A DNA stretch of 27,409 bases. Origin: JBQTIU01 sp052387815. Lineage in GTDB: Bacteria > Pseudomonadota > Alphaproteobacteria > CACIAM-22H2. Under the pieces are notes generated by a model. That model was not told the origin of the DNA, did not search any database, and saw only the letters and a program-made list of their open reading frames with translations. Shown one piece after another: positions 1 to 6,854 of this stretch. A program made the translations under genes and the position numbers. The stretch is taken from positions 1 to 27,409 of the forward strand of contig JBQTIU010000023.1 of assembly GCA_052387815.1 (NCBI GenBank). The letters run 5' to 3'. Within the stretch, counting starts at the first letter, position 1, and each line of letters starts with the position of its first letter.

Positions 1-601
1 GCCGAGGGCCGCTTAACGGGGGGGTGTTTTCCGCGCCGTGGGTGTTCCCTTTTGGGAAGTTAATTGGGTTGCGCGGCTCGGGGTCGCTTTAGGCGTCGCC
101 TCGCCGTCGCCCGAGCGTTACCCGCGCATCGCCCGACGGTCGCCCGAACCTCGCTCGCCGAGGCGAGGCGATTGCCATCGCCGGGCGATGCGCTGATAGT
201 AGGCGCCTCTCGGCACGGGGGACCCGACATGATAGCAGGTCGATTCTTGACGGCGCGCTTTGGATGGGCGCGCCGCCTTTGGTGGGCCCGCTTCAGAAGC
301 CCTGTCAGGGGCGGGCGGAGGTCATTCACTTGCGCCGGCCGCTCCGTCCTTGGAAAGGGCTTCTCGTGATCGTTGCGACCGCGCGCAGCGGACGAGGTCG
401 TCGAAGGTTCAAGCCGACCCCATTGCGGCGCGAGGCCGACAGAAGCCGCGAACGTACACAGGGCTATCGCATTTGGAATTTTGCCGCAGCTTTCGAATCA
501 GAACGGTCACAGTGACGAAATAATCTTTCGTCCGCAGCTAACCGCTCGCAAGATTCGAATCCGACGCTCGGGAATAACATGCAAATGCGATTCCCCCGAC
601 G
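1..601. other. border region without a supportable gene
   Basis: I see no gene here that I would defend. Short open frames exist on both strands, but their translations are Arg/Ala/Pro-rich and look like the by-product of high GC. The last 150 bases are clearly AT-richer than the catabolic operons downstream. The stretch carries the first copy of a 23-bp direct repeat (431-453). It reads as intergenic or decayed DNA at the edge of the catabolic locus. Confidence 0.5.
431..453 (+). repeat. 23-bp direct repeat, copy 1
   Basis: This copy begins CGAGGCCGACAGAAGCCGCG and continues AAC. It is identical to 1588-1610 in the same orientation, and similarity fades outside the 23 bases. The two copies lie 1157 bp apart and bracket the broken formyltransferase gene. 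In one frame both copies read EADRSRE. Confidence 0.85.
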
Positions 602-1280
602 CTAGCCGCCTCGGAGTGCTGACGTCGGATTTACGTCGCGGCCTGACGGCTCTGCGAGCGCAAACCTGTGGCCGTTCACCATGACGTAAGGGCCGGGGAA
701 CTTCGAATGTCTCGCTGCCCGGATCTTTCGCTCCATCGCCTCTGCATTGGTCGGGTCAACGACGAGCCATTCCTCGAACTCCTTGCGGGTGATCGGCTTT
801 CGCCCCCACTTCCAGCCACACGGCGGGGGAAGCTCGCCGCTCGTAGCGAGGTGGTGCATGCACACCGACAGGAGTTCGATGCAGGCGACTTCGGCCCGGA
901 GATAGAGCGTTTCGCAGGTATCGTTCGGCCACACGGGGAATTCCTTAACCAGTAGGATTTCTCCGACATCCACCATTTCAACCATCGTGTGGGCGGTTGC
1001 CCCATAGGTGGTGACGCTATCGAAGAGGGCGAAGCTTGCCCCCCCTTCCCGGATAATCGGGCGGAGCGGGGTGAAAATTTACGTTTGGCTTCCTGAGAAT
1101 GGAGCCACGTAGAATCGTTGGGTTGAGGAAGCTCACCACGAAATCGCCATCGGGGATGGGAACAGCGGCCCCCTCATCGTCGGAGACGATCCAGCGCACG
1201 CTGGCGGCGGCACGGATGATTGTGAGCGCATCATCGAACAGTCGATGCGTGCGCGGCGCGTAGACAACGCAGGTTTTCAT
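602..1280 (-). pseudogene. formyltransferase family protein, frameshifted
   Basis: Two reading frames join into one formyltransferase-like protein of about 226 residues if one base is removed from the run of seven C at 1039-1045 (G on the coding strand). The first part (1280 down to about 1046) starts MKTCVVYAPR and reaches NFHPAPPDYPGRGG, the family's Asn-x-His active-site block (N68, H70). The second part continues ASFALFDSVTTYGATAHT and then MVEMVDVGEIL, which holds the usual catalytic Asp. Near the C-terminus RAARHSKFPGPYVMVNGHRF matches the usual end of such enzymes. Known members transfer formyl from 10-formyl-tetrahydrofolate to an amine; the substrate here is unknown. The ATG at 1280 has a GGGGGA ribosome site. 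Either the gene is genuinely broken or the homopolymer was miscalled. It looks unrelated to the downstream operons. Confidence 0.75.
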
Positions 1281-1367
1281 TGATCCCCCATTTCAGAACG
1301 CGCCCCGACCGTCTGTTGCCAAACGCCGGTACGACTTCCACAGCCCCACCTTGACGGAGGTGAGTTC

Positions 1368-1490
1368 ATGGCGTCGCGAGTCTCCCTAACTCTGGTTGCC
1401 TTGGCAATGGTCTTGGAGGGTGAGGTGATGTATCAGGTTTTGTGTCAGGCAAGGAAAGGGGGTACTCCCGGGTTTGCTGACCACCCATGA
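1368..1490 (+). CDS. possible small protein, 40 aa
   Basis: This short open frame starts at an ATG preceded by ACGGAGG at good spacing. It encodes a protein beginning MASRVSLTLVALAMVLEGEV with a mildly hydrophobic N-terminal half. I recognise no family. It lies in the AT-richer border, followed 14 bases later by another small ORF on the same strand that also has a good ribosome site. It may be a real small gene or a fragment of a decayed element. Confidence 0.25.
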   Translation: MASRVSLTLVALAMVLEGEVMYQVLCQARKGGTPGFADHP

Positions 1491-1504
1491 AAGGAGCACC
1501 CCCA

Positions 1505-1642
1505 ATGCCACAAGCTGTGACGATCCGCAGTCTACCAGCCGCGTTCGAGATGATAAAGGGCATGCAGGCACAGGGTCTTGAATGGCACGAGGCCGACAGA
1601 AGCCGCGAACCTACGGTTGATCCATTGACCGCACCTGTATAA
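1505..1642 (+). CDS. possible small protein, 45 aa
   Basis: The ATG follows AAAGGAGCACCCCCA, one of the best ribosome binding sites in the border. The product begins MPQAVTIRSLPAAFEMIKGM and continues QAQGLEWHEADRSREPTVDP. It does not look like the arginine-rich noise frames around it, but I recognise no family. Codons 28-35 contain the second copy of the 23-bp direct repeat. Its stop codon falls inside the putative operator of the next operon (TATAAAC at 1638-1644). It could be a tiny gene or the N-terminal stub of a lost gene. Confidence 0.35.
   Translation: MPQAVTIRSLPAAFEMIKGMQAQGLEWHEADRSREPTVDPLTAPV
1588..1610 (+). repeat. 23-bp direct repeat, copy 2
   Basis: Exact match to 431-453 in the same orientation. 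It lies inside the 45-codon ORF and only about 15 bases before the -35 box of the HyuB-1 operon promoter. Confidence 0.85.
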
Positions 1643-1653
1643 ACGTCTATTCA
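1625..1653 (+). promoter_or_regulatory. promoter and probable GntR operator of the HyuB-1 operon
   Basis: A TTGACC box (1625-1630) and a TATTCA box (1648-1653) are separated by 17 bases. The spacer contains ACC and TATAAAC (1638-1644), and CTAT follows at 1647-1650. The whole 29-base element matches the gntR promoter (16781-16809) at 21 positions with identical spacing. GTATAAAC (1637-1644) fits the GTNTANAC core typical of HutC-type GntR regulators. RNA would start near 1660, about 30 bases before the ATG at 1690. The promoter boxes and similarity are visible in the sequence; regulation by the local GntR protein is inferred. Confidence 0.6.
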
Positions 1654-1689
1654 TCGATCATCTGAAGCCACACGTTGCCATATCGTGCC

Positions 1690-3474
1690 ATGCGGTCGTC
1701 GGCTACGCACAGAACTGCTCGCGCCCCAACGAAGCCCTCGACCGGCATTGTCTCGGGTCGGCGCGGGAGTGGCGATCGGCCGAAACCGGAAAGCGCCAGC
1801 CGCCACCGGCGTCGATTCGACGCGATTGACCTGGAGATACTGTGGAGCCGCCTGGTCACGCTCGTGGACGAGGCAGCCTATGCGGTCCGCCGCACCTCGA
1901 TGTCGAAGGTCGTCGTCGAGGGCGGCGATTTCAGCGTACTGCTCCACGACCCGCAGGGACGGCTCGTCGCCGCGGATGTGAGCGTGGCGTCCAAGATCAG
2001 TACGACCTCCATCGCGGTCAAGGAGTTTCTCAAGCACTTTCCGGCGCGGAGCCTCAGCCCCGGCGACGTACTCATCACCAACAATCCCTGGTGGATCATG
2101 GGGCATCTGAACGATGTCGCCGTGGTCGCGCCCCTCTTCCATCGCGGACGGCTCGTGGGCTTTGCCGAGTGCGCCGCCCACATGGCGGACATCGGAGGCC
2201 TGCTTTCCGCCATGGGGCGCGAGGTCTACGAGGAAGGCCTCATCATTCCGCCCTTGAAGGCAATGGCGAAGGATCGTGAAAACGCCGACTTCTTTGCGCT
2301 CCTCGAATCCAATGTGCGCGTGCCCAAGCAGGTGGCCGGCGACGTGCGGGCGCTGATGGCGGGCTGCCGCGTCATGGAGCAAAGCCTTGGCGAGTTCCTG
2401 GTCCGCCACGGCCTCCCCGATCTCGACCTCCTCGCCCGGACGATTCTTGCGCACTGCGAATCCGCGATGCGCCAGGGCATCCGCGCGAACATCCCCGACG
2501 GCGTCTATACGGGCGCCAGCAGCATCGATGGCTTCGACAAGCCGCTCCGCATCCCGGTCCGTATCGCGTCGCGGGACGGCAAGGTCGACATCGACTTTTC
2601 CGGCGCGCCGCCGCAATCGACGCTCGGAATCAATTGCACGCTTGTCTACACGCATGTGTGGTGCGCCTTCGCGATCAAGTGCCTGGCCGCGCCGTCCTTG
2701 CCCAACAACGAGGGCACGTTCGCGCCCGTCGGCGTACGGGCGCCGGAAGGCAGCCTGCTCAATCCCACCTTTCCCGCTCCAGTGAAGATGAAATCGAGCA
2801 CGGGGCACTACGTGCCCATCGCGATCTTCGATGCGTTGCGCGACGTCATACCTCGGCGCATGCTGGCGGAGTCGGGAAAGAAGAGCCTGCTCTATCTGTC
2901 GGGCCGCGACCGGAGCGGCAAGTCATTTTCCGACCTCACCTTCGTGATGGGCGGCATGGGTGCGCGGGCGACCAAGGACGGGCTCCACGCGACCAGCTTT
3001 CCGGGCAACACGGCCAGCATTCCCGTGGAGGTGCTGGAGCAGGTTATTCCGGTCCGCGTGCGCCACAAGCGTCTGCGTCCGGACTCGGGCGGTGCCGGCA
3101 AGTTCCGCGGCGGTTGCGGCTTGGACTTCGAGCTCGAGTCCGTCTCTTCCGAGCCACTCACGGCGCAGGCCGAGCATGGCAAGCTCAAGACCCCGCCGGC
3201 CGGCTCGCGCGGCGGCAGCGCCGGTGCAGCGGGCGAGACCCTGCTCAACGGACAGCCGATCCCGGACAAGGTTCCGGTGTCGCTTCGACCGGGTGATGTC
3301 CTGCGCATGCTGGTGCCGGGCGGCGGTGGCATGTACCCGGCACGCGAACGCGACGGAGCGGCGTGCATCAAGGACGTCGAGAACGGCGTCGTCTCGACAG
3401 CGAGTGCGCGCCGCGACTACGGGGTTGCCGCGCCGGCGACCAAACCGCGGCCGGCCGCGCCGGCCGTGACCTAG
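1690..3474 (+). CDS. hydantoinase B/oxoprolinase family protein (HyuB-1)
   Basis: Large catalytic-type subunit of the HyuAB family, whose members hydrolyse cyclic amides with ATP (N-methylhydantoinase, 5-oxoprolinase, caprolactamase) or carboxylate ketones (acetone and acetophenone carboxylases). The family core runs from DAIDLEILW (about residue 44) to the C-terminal DYGV block. The metal-site region reads NNPWWIMGHLND (131-142) and CAAHMADIGG (161-170). It keeps His139, Asp142 and His164 but replaces the common PYTGGTH with PWWIMGH. GGMG and GGGGMYPA glycine blocks follow. It is clearly paralogous to HyuB-2 at 13325-15037. No HyuA gene lies beside it, so HyuA-2 is the likely partner. The start is uncertain: ATG 1690 is chosen, TTG 1675 is possible, neither has a clear ribosome site, and the first 40 residues lie outside the conserved region. 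Confidence 0.88.
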   Translation: MRSSATHRTARAPTKPSTGIVSGRRGSGDRPKPESASRHRRRFDAIDLEILWSRLVTLVDEAAYAVRRTSMSKVVVEGGDFSVLLHDPQGRLVAADVSVASKISTTSIAVKEFLKHFPARSLSPGDVLITNNPWWIMGHLNDVAVVAPLFHRGRLVGFAECAAHMADIGGLLSAMGREVYEEGLIIPPLKAMAKDRENADFFALLESNVRVPKQVAGDVRALMAGCRVMEQSLGEFLVRHGLPDLDLLARTILAHCESAMRQGIRANIPDGVYTGASSIDGFDKPLRIPVRIASRDGKVDIDFSGAPPQSTLGINCTLVYTHVWCAFAIKCLAAPSLPNNEGTFAPVGVRAPEGSLLNPTFPAPVKMKSSTGHYVPIAIFDALRDVIPRRMLAESGKKSLLYLSGRDRSGKSFSDLTFVMGGMGARATKDGLHATSFPGNTASIPVEVLEQVIPVRVRHKRLRPDSGGAGKFRGGCGLDFELESVSSEPLTAQAEHGKLKTPPAGSRGGSAGAAGETLLNGQPIPDKVPVSLRPGDVLRMLVPGGGGMYPARERDGAACIKDVENGVVSTASARRDYGVAAPATKPRPAAPAVT

Positions 3475-3506
3475 GCGGCCGGCGGCGTCGGAGAAGGTAC
3501 CCAGCG

Positions 3507-4259
3507 ATGCGCGGCACTCGCATCTCCTATCTCTACCCGATCTCGATCTTCATCGGCCTCGTCATCTGGGAGATTGCCGTCTGGGACCTGCCACGCGTGA
3601 TCATGGCGAGCCCCTCGATGATCGCCTTCAAGCTCGTGGACGGTGTCGCCTCCGGCGCCATCCCGAGAGCCTTCGCCGGATCGCTGGCTCATCTGGGCCT
3701 GGGCTACGCGCTCGCGGTCGCCGTGGGCGTGCCCTTCGGATTCCTGATCGGGCGTAGCCGCACCGTCTTTTATGCGTTGGACCCGGTCATCAACGCCATC
3801 TACGCCATCCCGCCCGTCGCCTTCGTGCCGTTCATCGTGATCTGGTTCGGCCTGTTCTTCGAGGCGCGCGTCGTCCTCGTCTTCGGGATGAGCGTGATCG
3901 AAATCCTGGTGACGATCTCGGTCGGCGCGCGCAGCGTCGAGCGCGCTCATCTCGACGTCGCCCGGTCGTTCGGCGCGCGCGGGCTCGCCCTGACGATCAA
4001 GGTGGTGGTGCCGGCGGTCGTCCCCTTCGTCTTCACCGGGCTGCGCATCGGGCTGGTGCGCGCGATTCACGCCATGATCATCGCCGAACTGTTCTTGGCC
4101 GCGGTCAACCTGGGATCGCTCATGAAACAGGCTGCGTTGCGTTTCGACACGGGCGCGCTGCTCGCGGTCGTGGTCGTGCTCGCGGTCTTCGGGCTGATCG
4201 TGCAGGAGGGCCTCAGGGCGATCGAGGCGCGCCTGCTGCCCTGGCACGTGAGGAACTGA
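3507..4259 (+). CDS. ABC transporter permease, NitT/TauT (SsuC) type
   Basis: Inner-membrane subunit of an importer for small organic anions or related nutrients. The 250 residues contain about six hydrophobic segments. The cytoplasmic coupling loop (ARSFGARG, then a loop leading to VVVPAVVPFVFTGLRIGL) is the binding-protein-dependent permease signature that contacts the ATPase. ATG 3507 is chosen because GGAGAAGG lies 9 bases upstream; the same frame is open further upstream but reads as arginine-rich nonsense. The gene follows HyuB-1 by 32 bases and ends one base before the next permease, so the two probably form a heterodimer. No ATPase gene lies in this operon; the one at 7812-8585 is the obvious partner. 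Confidence 0.92.
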   Translation: MRGTRISYLYPISIFIGLVIWEIAVWDLPRVIMASPSMIAFKLVDGVASGAIPRAFAGSLAHLGLGYALAVAVGVPFGFLIGRSRTVFYALDPVINAIYAIPPVAFVPFIVIWFGLFFEARVVLVFGMSVIEILVTISVGARSVERAHLDVARSFGARGLALTIKVVVPAVVPFVFTGLRIGLVRAIHAMIIAELFLAAVNLGSLMKQAALRFDTGALLAVVVVLAVFGLIVQEGLRAIEARLLPWHVRN

Positions 4260-4260
4260 C

Positions 4261-5025
4261 ATGGACCCGGACCGCCACCGATGGCTCCTGCGCGCCGGCG
4301 GCATTGCCGGCACGCTCGCGCTCTGGGAGCTGCTCGGGCGCTGGCAGGGCGAGGCCCTGCTGGCACCGCCGTCGCTGGTGGCGGTCGAGCTGATCCACAT
4401 TCTGCGCGACGGCAAGATAGTGACCGCCCTGCTCGGCTCGCTGTCCAACATGATCGTCGGTTTCGCGCTCGCCTGCGCCATCGGCATGCCGCTGGGCGTG
4501 GCGATGGGGCGCTCGCGCGTGGTCGATCTGGCGGCCCACTCCTGGGTCAGCATGCTGGTCGTGACGTCGGTCGCCGCCCTGGTGCCGCTGTTCATCGTCG
4601 TGCTCGGAACCGGGGTCGTCTTCCGCATCACGATCATCTGCGTGTCGGCCGTCTTCTATATCACTCTGGCGATGTACCACGGCGCACGCGGCATCGACCC
4701 GCGCTGGCTCGAGGTCGGATGCGCTTTCGGTACCTCGCCCGTGGCGGCGTTCTGGAAGATCATGCTGCCGGCCCTCTATCCCTATATCGTCGCCGGGGCG
4801 CGGATCGGCCTGACCCAGGCCATCCGCGGCATGGTGGTGGCCGAACTGTTCGTGATCATCGGCTTCGGGGGCATGATCCACACGGCCGGGCTTGCCGTCT
4901 CGACGGCGACGCTTCTGGCGCTGCTTTTCACGCTCATGGTCATCGGCGTCGCGGCCAACGAAGCCTTACGCTGGATCGGACGGCGGCTTGCCCCGTGGCA
5001 CGAGGCGCGGCTGCTCAACATATAA
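4261..5025 (+). CDS. ABC transporter permease, NitT/TauT (SsuC) type
   Basis: Second inner-membrane subunit (254 residues) of the same importer, starting one base after the first permease stops, with GAGGA of the preceding gene's end as ribosome site. It has about six transmembrane segments and the coupling loop EVGCAFGTSPVAAFWKIMLP followed by ALYPYIVAGARIGL. It differs considerably from its neighbour, as expected for a permease heterodimer. The C-terminal RRLAPWHE resembles the first permease's ARLLPWHV ending. It is followed by the substrate-binding protein gene 13 bases later. Confidence 0.92.
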   Translation: MDPDRHRWLLRAGGIAGTLALWELLGRWQGEALLAPPSLVAVELIHILRDGKIVTALLGSLSNMIVGFALACAIGMPLGVAMGRSRVVDLAAHSWVSMLVVTSVAALVPLFIVVLGTGVVFRITIICVSAVFYITLAMYHGARGIDPRWLEVGCAFGTSPVAAFWKIMLPALYPYIVAGARIGLTQAIRGMVVAELFVIIGFGGMIHTAGLAVSTATLLALLFTLMVIGVAANEALRWIGRRLAPWHEARLLNI

Positions 5026-5038
5026 AGAGGAGGATGAC

Positions 5039-6070
5039 ATGCGACTGACACGACGGAATGCGGTGGCCGGGCTGGCGGTCGGGCTCGGCGCGAGCCTGGC
5101 TCCTGGCCATCGCCTGTTCGCCCAGAGCCCGCGGACCCTCGACATCCAATTGCTGGGCTTTGCGCTCGCCATCCATGTGCCGGCCATGGCGGCCATCCAG
5201 GAAGGGCTGCCCGCGATGCCCGGCTACGTGGCCCCGAAGACCACGCGACTCAACCAGATTCGCCTGGTCACCCAGGCCATGATCGGCGGCGGCGCCGACA
5301 TCGGGGAAACAGACCCGCCGACCGTCATGAGCGCGGTCGAGGCCGGCGCCGATCTCAAGATCATCGGCCACGTCTACAACAACACCAGCCTCGTGATCGT
5401 GGTGAATGCCGACCGGGTCAAGGACCTCGCCGATCTCGTCAAGCCCGACATCCGCGTCTCCATCGGCGCGCGCGGCGACGTCACGCACGTTCTGACCGTT
5501 GGACCGCTGCAGAAGCGCGGGCTCGACATCGACAAGCTGTTGCTCGTCGAGCTGCCGGGCTCGGGCACACGCATCCAGGCGATCCTGTCCAAGCGCGTCG
5601 ATGCCGTGCTCGTGCATTTCGATCAGGCCGAGGAACTCGCCCGCCAGGGAAACTTCAAGGTGATCCTGGAGCCGCATCGCGATTACCGGGTCTGGGTCAA
5701 CGAGGTCTGGGTGGCGACGGGCGCGTGGCTCAAGCGGCCCGGAAACGAACGGGTTGCGGTCGATTTCCTGAAGGCGCAGCTCGCGGCATTCCGGCGCGCC
5801 AACATCGACTTCGCCTGGTTCGCGCAAAACTACCGCAAGCACGCGACCCTGCCGAAGGCGAACGAGGCCAAGGACGAGGTCCTGCGCCCGATCTGGCGAA
5901 CGTTGGTCGAGGAGACCAGGGCATGGCCGGCGAACATGGACATGAACCTCGACAACTTCCGCGCCCAGATCCCGGTCTACAAGGCGGCCGGTGCGATCCA
6001 GGGCACGGTCAAGATCGAGGACATCGTCGAGACCAGATACGTAGAACAGGCGATCCGCGAACTCGGCTGA
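5039..6070 (+). CDS. ABC substrate-binding protein, NMT1/TauA-like (SBP-1)
   Basis: Periplasmic receptor of the importer, 343 residues. The N-terminus MRLTRRNAVAGLAVGLGASL carries a twin-arginine-like signal ending near LFAQSP, suggesting export by Tat or Sec. The mature domain begins RTLDIQLLGFALAIHVPAMA and contains the ligand-site-like stretch ADIGETDPPTVMSAVEAGAD. It is a clear paralog of SBP-2 (8591-9649), with about half of the positions alike by eye. ATG 5039 is chosen over upstream in-frame codons because AGAGGAGG lies just before it. Ligand unknown. Together with the two permeases it gives an importer lacking only an ATPase. Confidence 0.9.
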   Translation: MRLTRRNAVAGLAVGLGASLAPGHRLFAQSPRTLDIQLLGFALAIHVPAMAAIQEGLPAMPGYVAPKTTRLNQIRLVTQAMIGGGADIGETDPPTVMSAVEAGADLKIIGHVYNNTSLVIVVNADRVKDLADLVKPDIRVSIGARGDVTHVLTVGPLQKRGLDIDKLLLVELPGSGTRIQAILSKRVDAVLVHFDQAEELARQGNFKVILEPHRDYRVWVNEVWVATGAWLKRPGNERVAVDFLKAQLAAFRRANIDFAWFAQNYRKHATLPKANEAKDEVLRPIWRTLVEETRAWPANMDMNLDNFRAQIPVYKAAGAIQGTVKIEDIVETRYVEQAIRELG

Positions 6071-6113
6071 CCGCGCCCGCGGCGCGGCCGGCCACCCGGA
6101 GGGAAAACGGTCG

Positions 6114-6824
6114 ATGGACGACACCAAGGCTTTGTGCGCGCGGCTCTCTGAGTTCCCAACGGCGATCGCAGGCGACGTCCTGCGCGAGTTGGGACATCCC
6201 CACCAGATCCTGTCGTCGCGCATCGCCCCGATCGCCCGCGGCATGAAACTGTGCGGGCCCGCCTTCTGCGTCCGCGGGCAGGTGCCGATGCGCATTCCCT
6301 TCCGCGTGCCGGCCGGCCGGCGGCCGCCGACCTACGAGATGTTCGACCACCTGCGGCCGGGCTGCATCATGGTGATCGCGACCGGCGGCTTCCGGGAGGC
6401 GGCCGTGTGGGGCGAGAACATCGCGATCACCGCCAAATTGAAGGGTTATGCCGGAATCGTCGTCGACGGCGGCCTGCGCGACGCGCAGGCGCAGCTCGAT
6501 TCCGGCATCCCCACCTTCGTGCGCTTCATTACGCCGGCAAGCTCGACCGGACGGTGGGTCATCACGGACTACGAGCTGCCGATCGTCATGCCCGGGCAGA
6601 CTGCGAGCGCCGTGACCGTGAACCCGGGCGATCTCATACTCGGCGATACCGACGGCGTCATCGTCGTGCCGCGCGCGCAGGCGTCGCGGGCCATCGACGC
6701 CGCGACCGAGCTCCATCGCATCGAAGAGCATCAACGCGAGGAACTGCGGCGCGGCGACGGCCGCCAAGCGGTCTACGAGCGCTACGACCGCTTCGCCCAC
6801 ATCAAGAAGATGCTGGACAATTAG
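6114..6824 (+). CDS. RraA-like aldolase family protein
   Basis: 236 residues of the RraA/demethylmenaquinone-methyltransferase-like family. Its enzymatic members are class II aldolases or decarboxylases acting on 4-hydroxy-4-methyl-2-oxoglutarate, 4-carboxy-4-hydroxy-2-oxoadipate or oxaloacetate. The substrate-binding GEN block (100-102) and the DGGLRD motif (118-123), with the conserved Arg122-Asp123 pair of the aldolases, argue for an enzyme rather than the RNase E inhibitor. The start has GGAGGG at 6098-6103. The C-terminal helix is rich in charged residues. As last gene of the HyuB-1 operon it may cleave a hydroxy-oxo-acid intermediate to pyruvate or a similar acid. The usual RraA misannotations (RNA regulator, methyltransferase) should not be used. 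Confidence 0.85.
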   Translation: MDDTKALCARLSEFPTAIAGDVLRELGHPHQILSSRIAPIARGMKLCGPAFCVRGQVPMRIPFRVPAGRRPPTYEMFDHLRPGCIMVIATGGFREAAVWGENIAITAKLKGYAGIVVDGGLRDAQAQLDSGIPTFVRFITPASSTGRWVITDYELPIVMPGQTASAVTVNPGDLILGDTDGVIVVPRAQASRAIDAATELHRIEEHQREELRRGDGRQAVYERYDRFAHIKKMLDN

Positions 6825-6854
6825 GGCAGGCTAAACGGCGCCGTAGGCCTGCCC
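6824..6854. terminator. convergent hairpin, possible bidirectional terminator
   Basis: GGGCAGGC (6824-6831) pairs perfectly with GCCTGCCC (6847-6854). The loop contains the palindrome ACGGCGCCGT (6835-6844). It sits where the RraA gene and the convergent reductase gene end and covers the last codons of the latter. There is no T-run on either side, so intrinsic termination is only plausible. Confidence 0.45.

Noticed and set aside
550..575. TTCGAATCC resembling the T-arm of a tRNA
   Set aside because: The flanking bases do not form the T stem on either strand and no acceptor or anticodon arms are found nearby.
6114..6824. Calling the RraA-like gene a regulator of RNase E
   Set aside because: It carries the aldolase-type DGGLRD motif and lies in a catabolic operon; the RNase E role belongs to a distinct subgroup.
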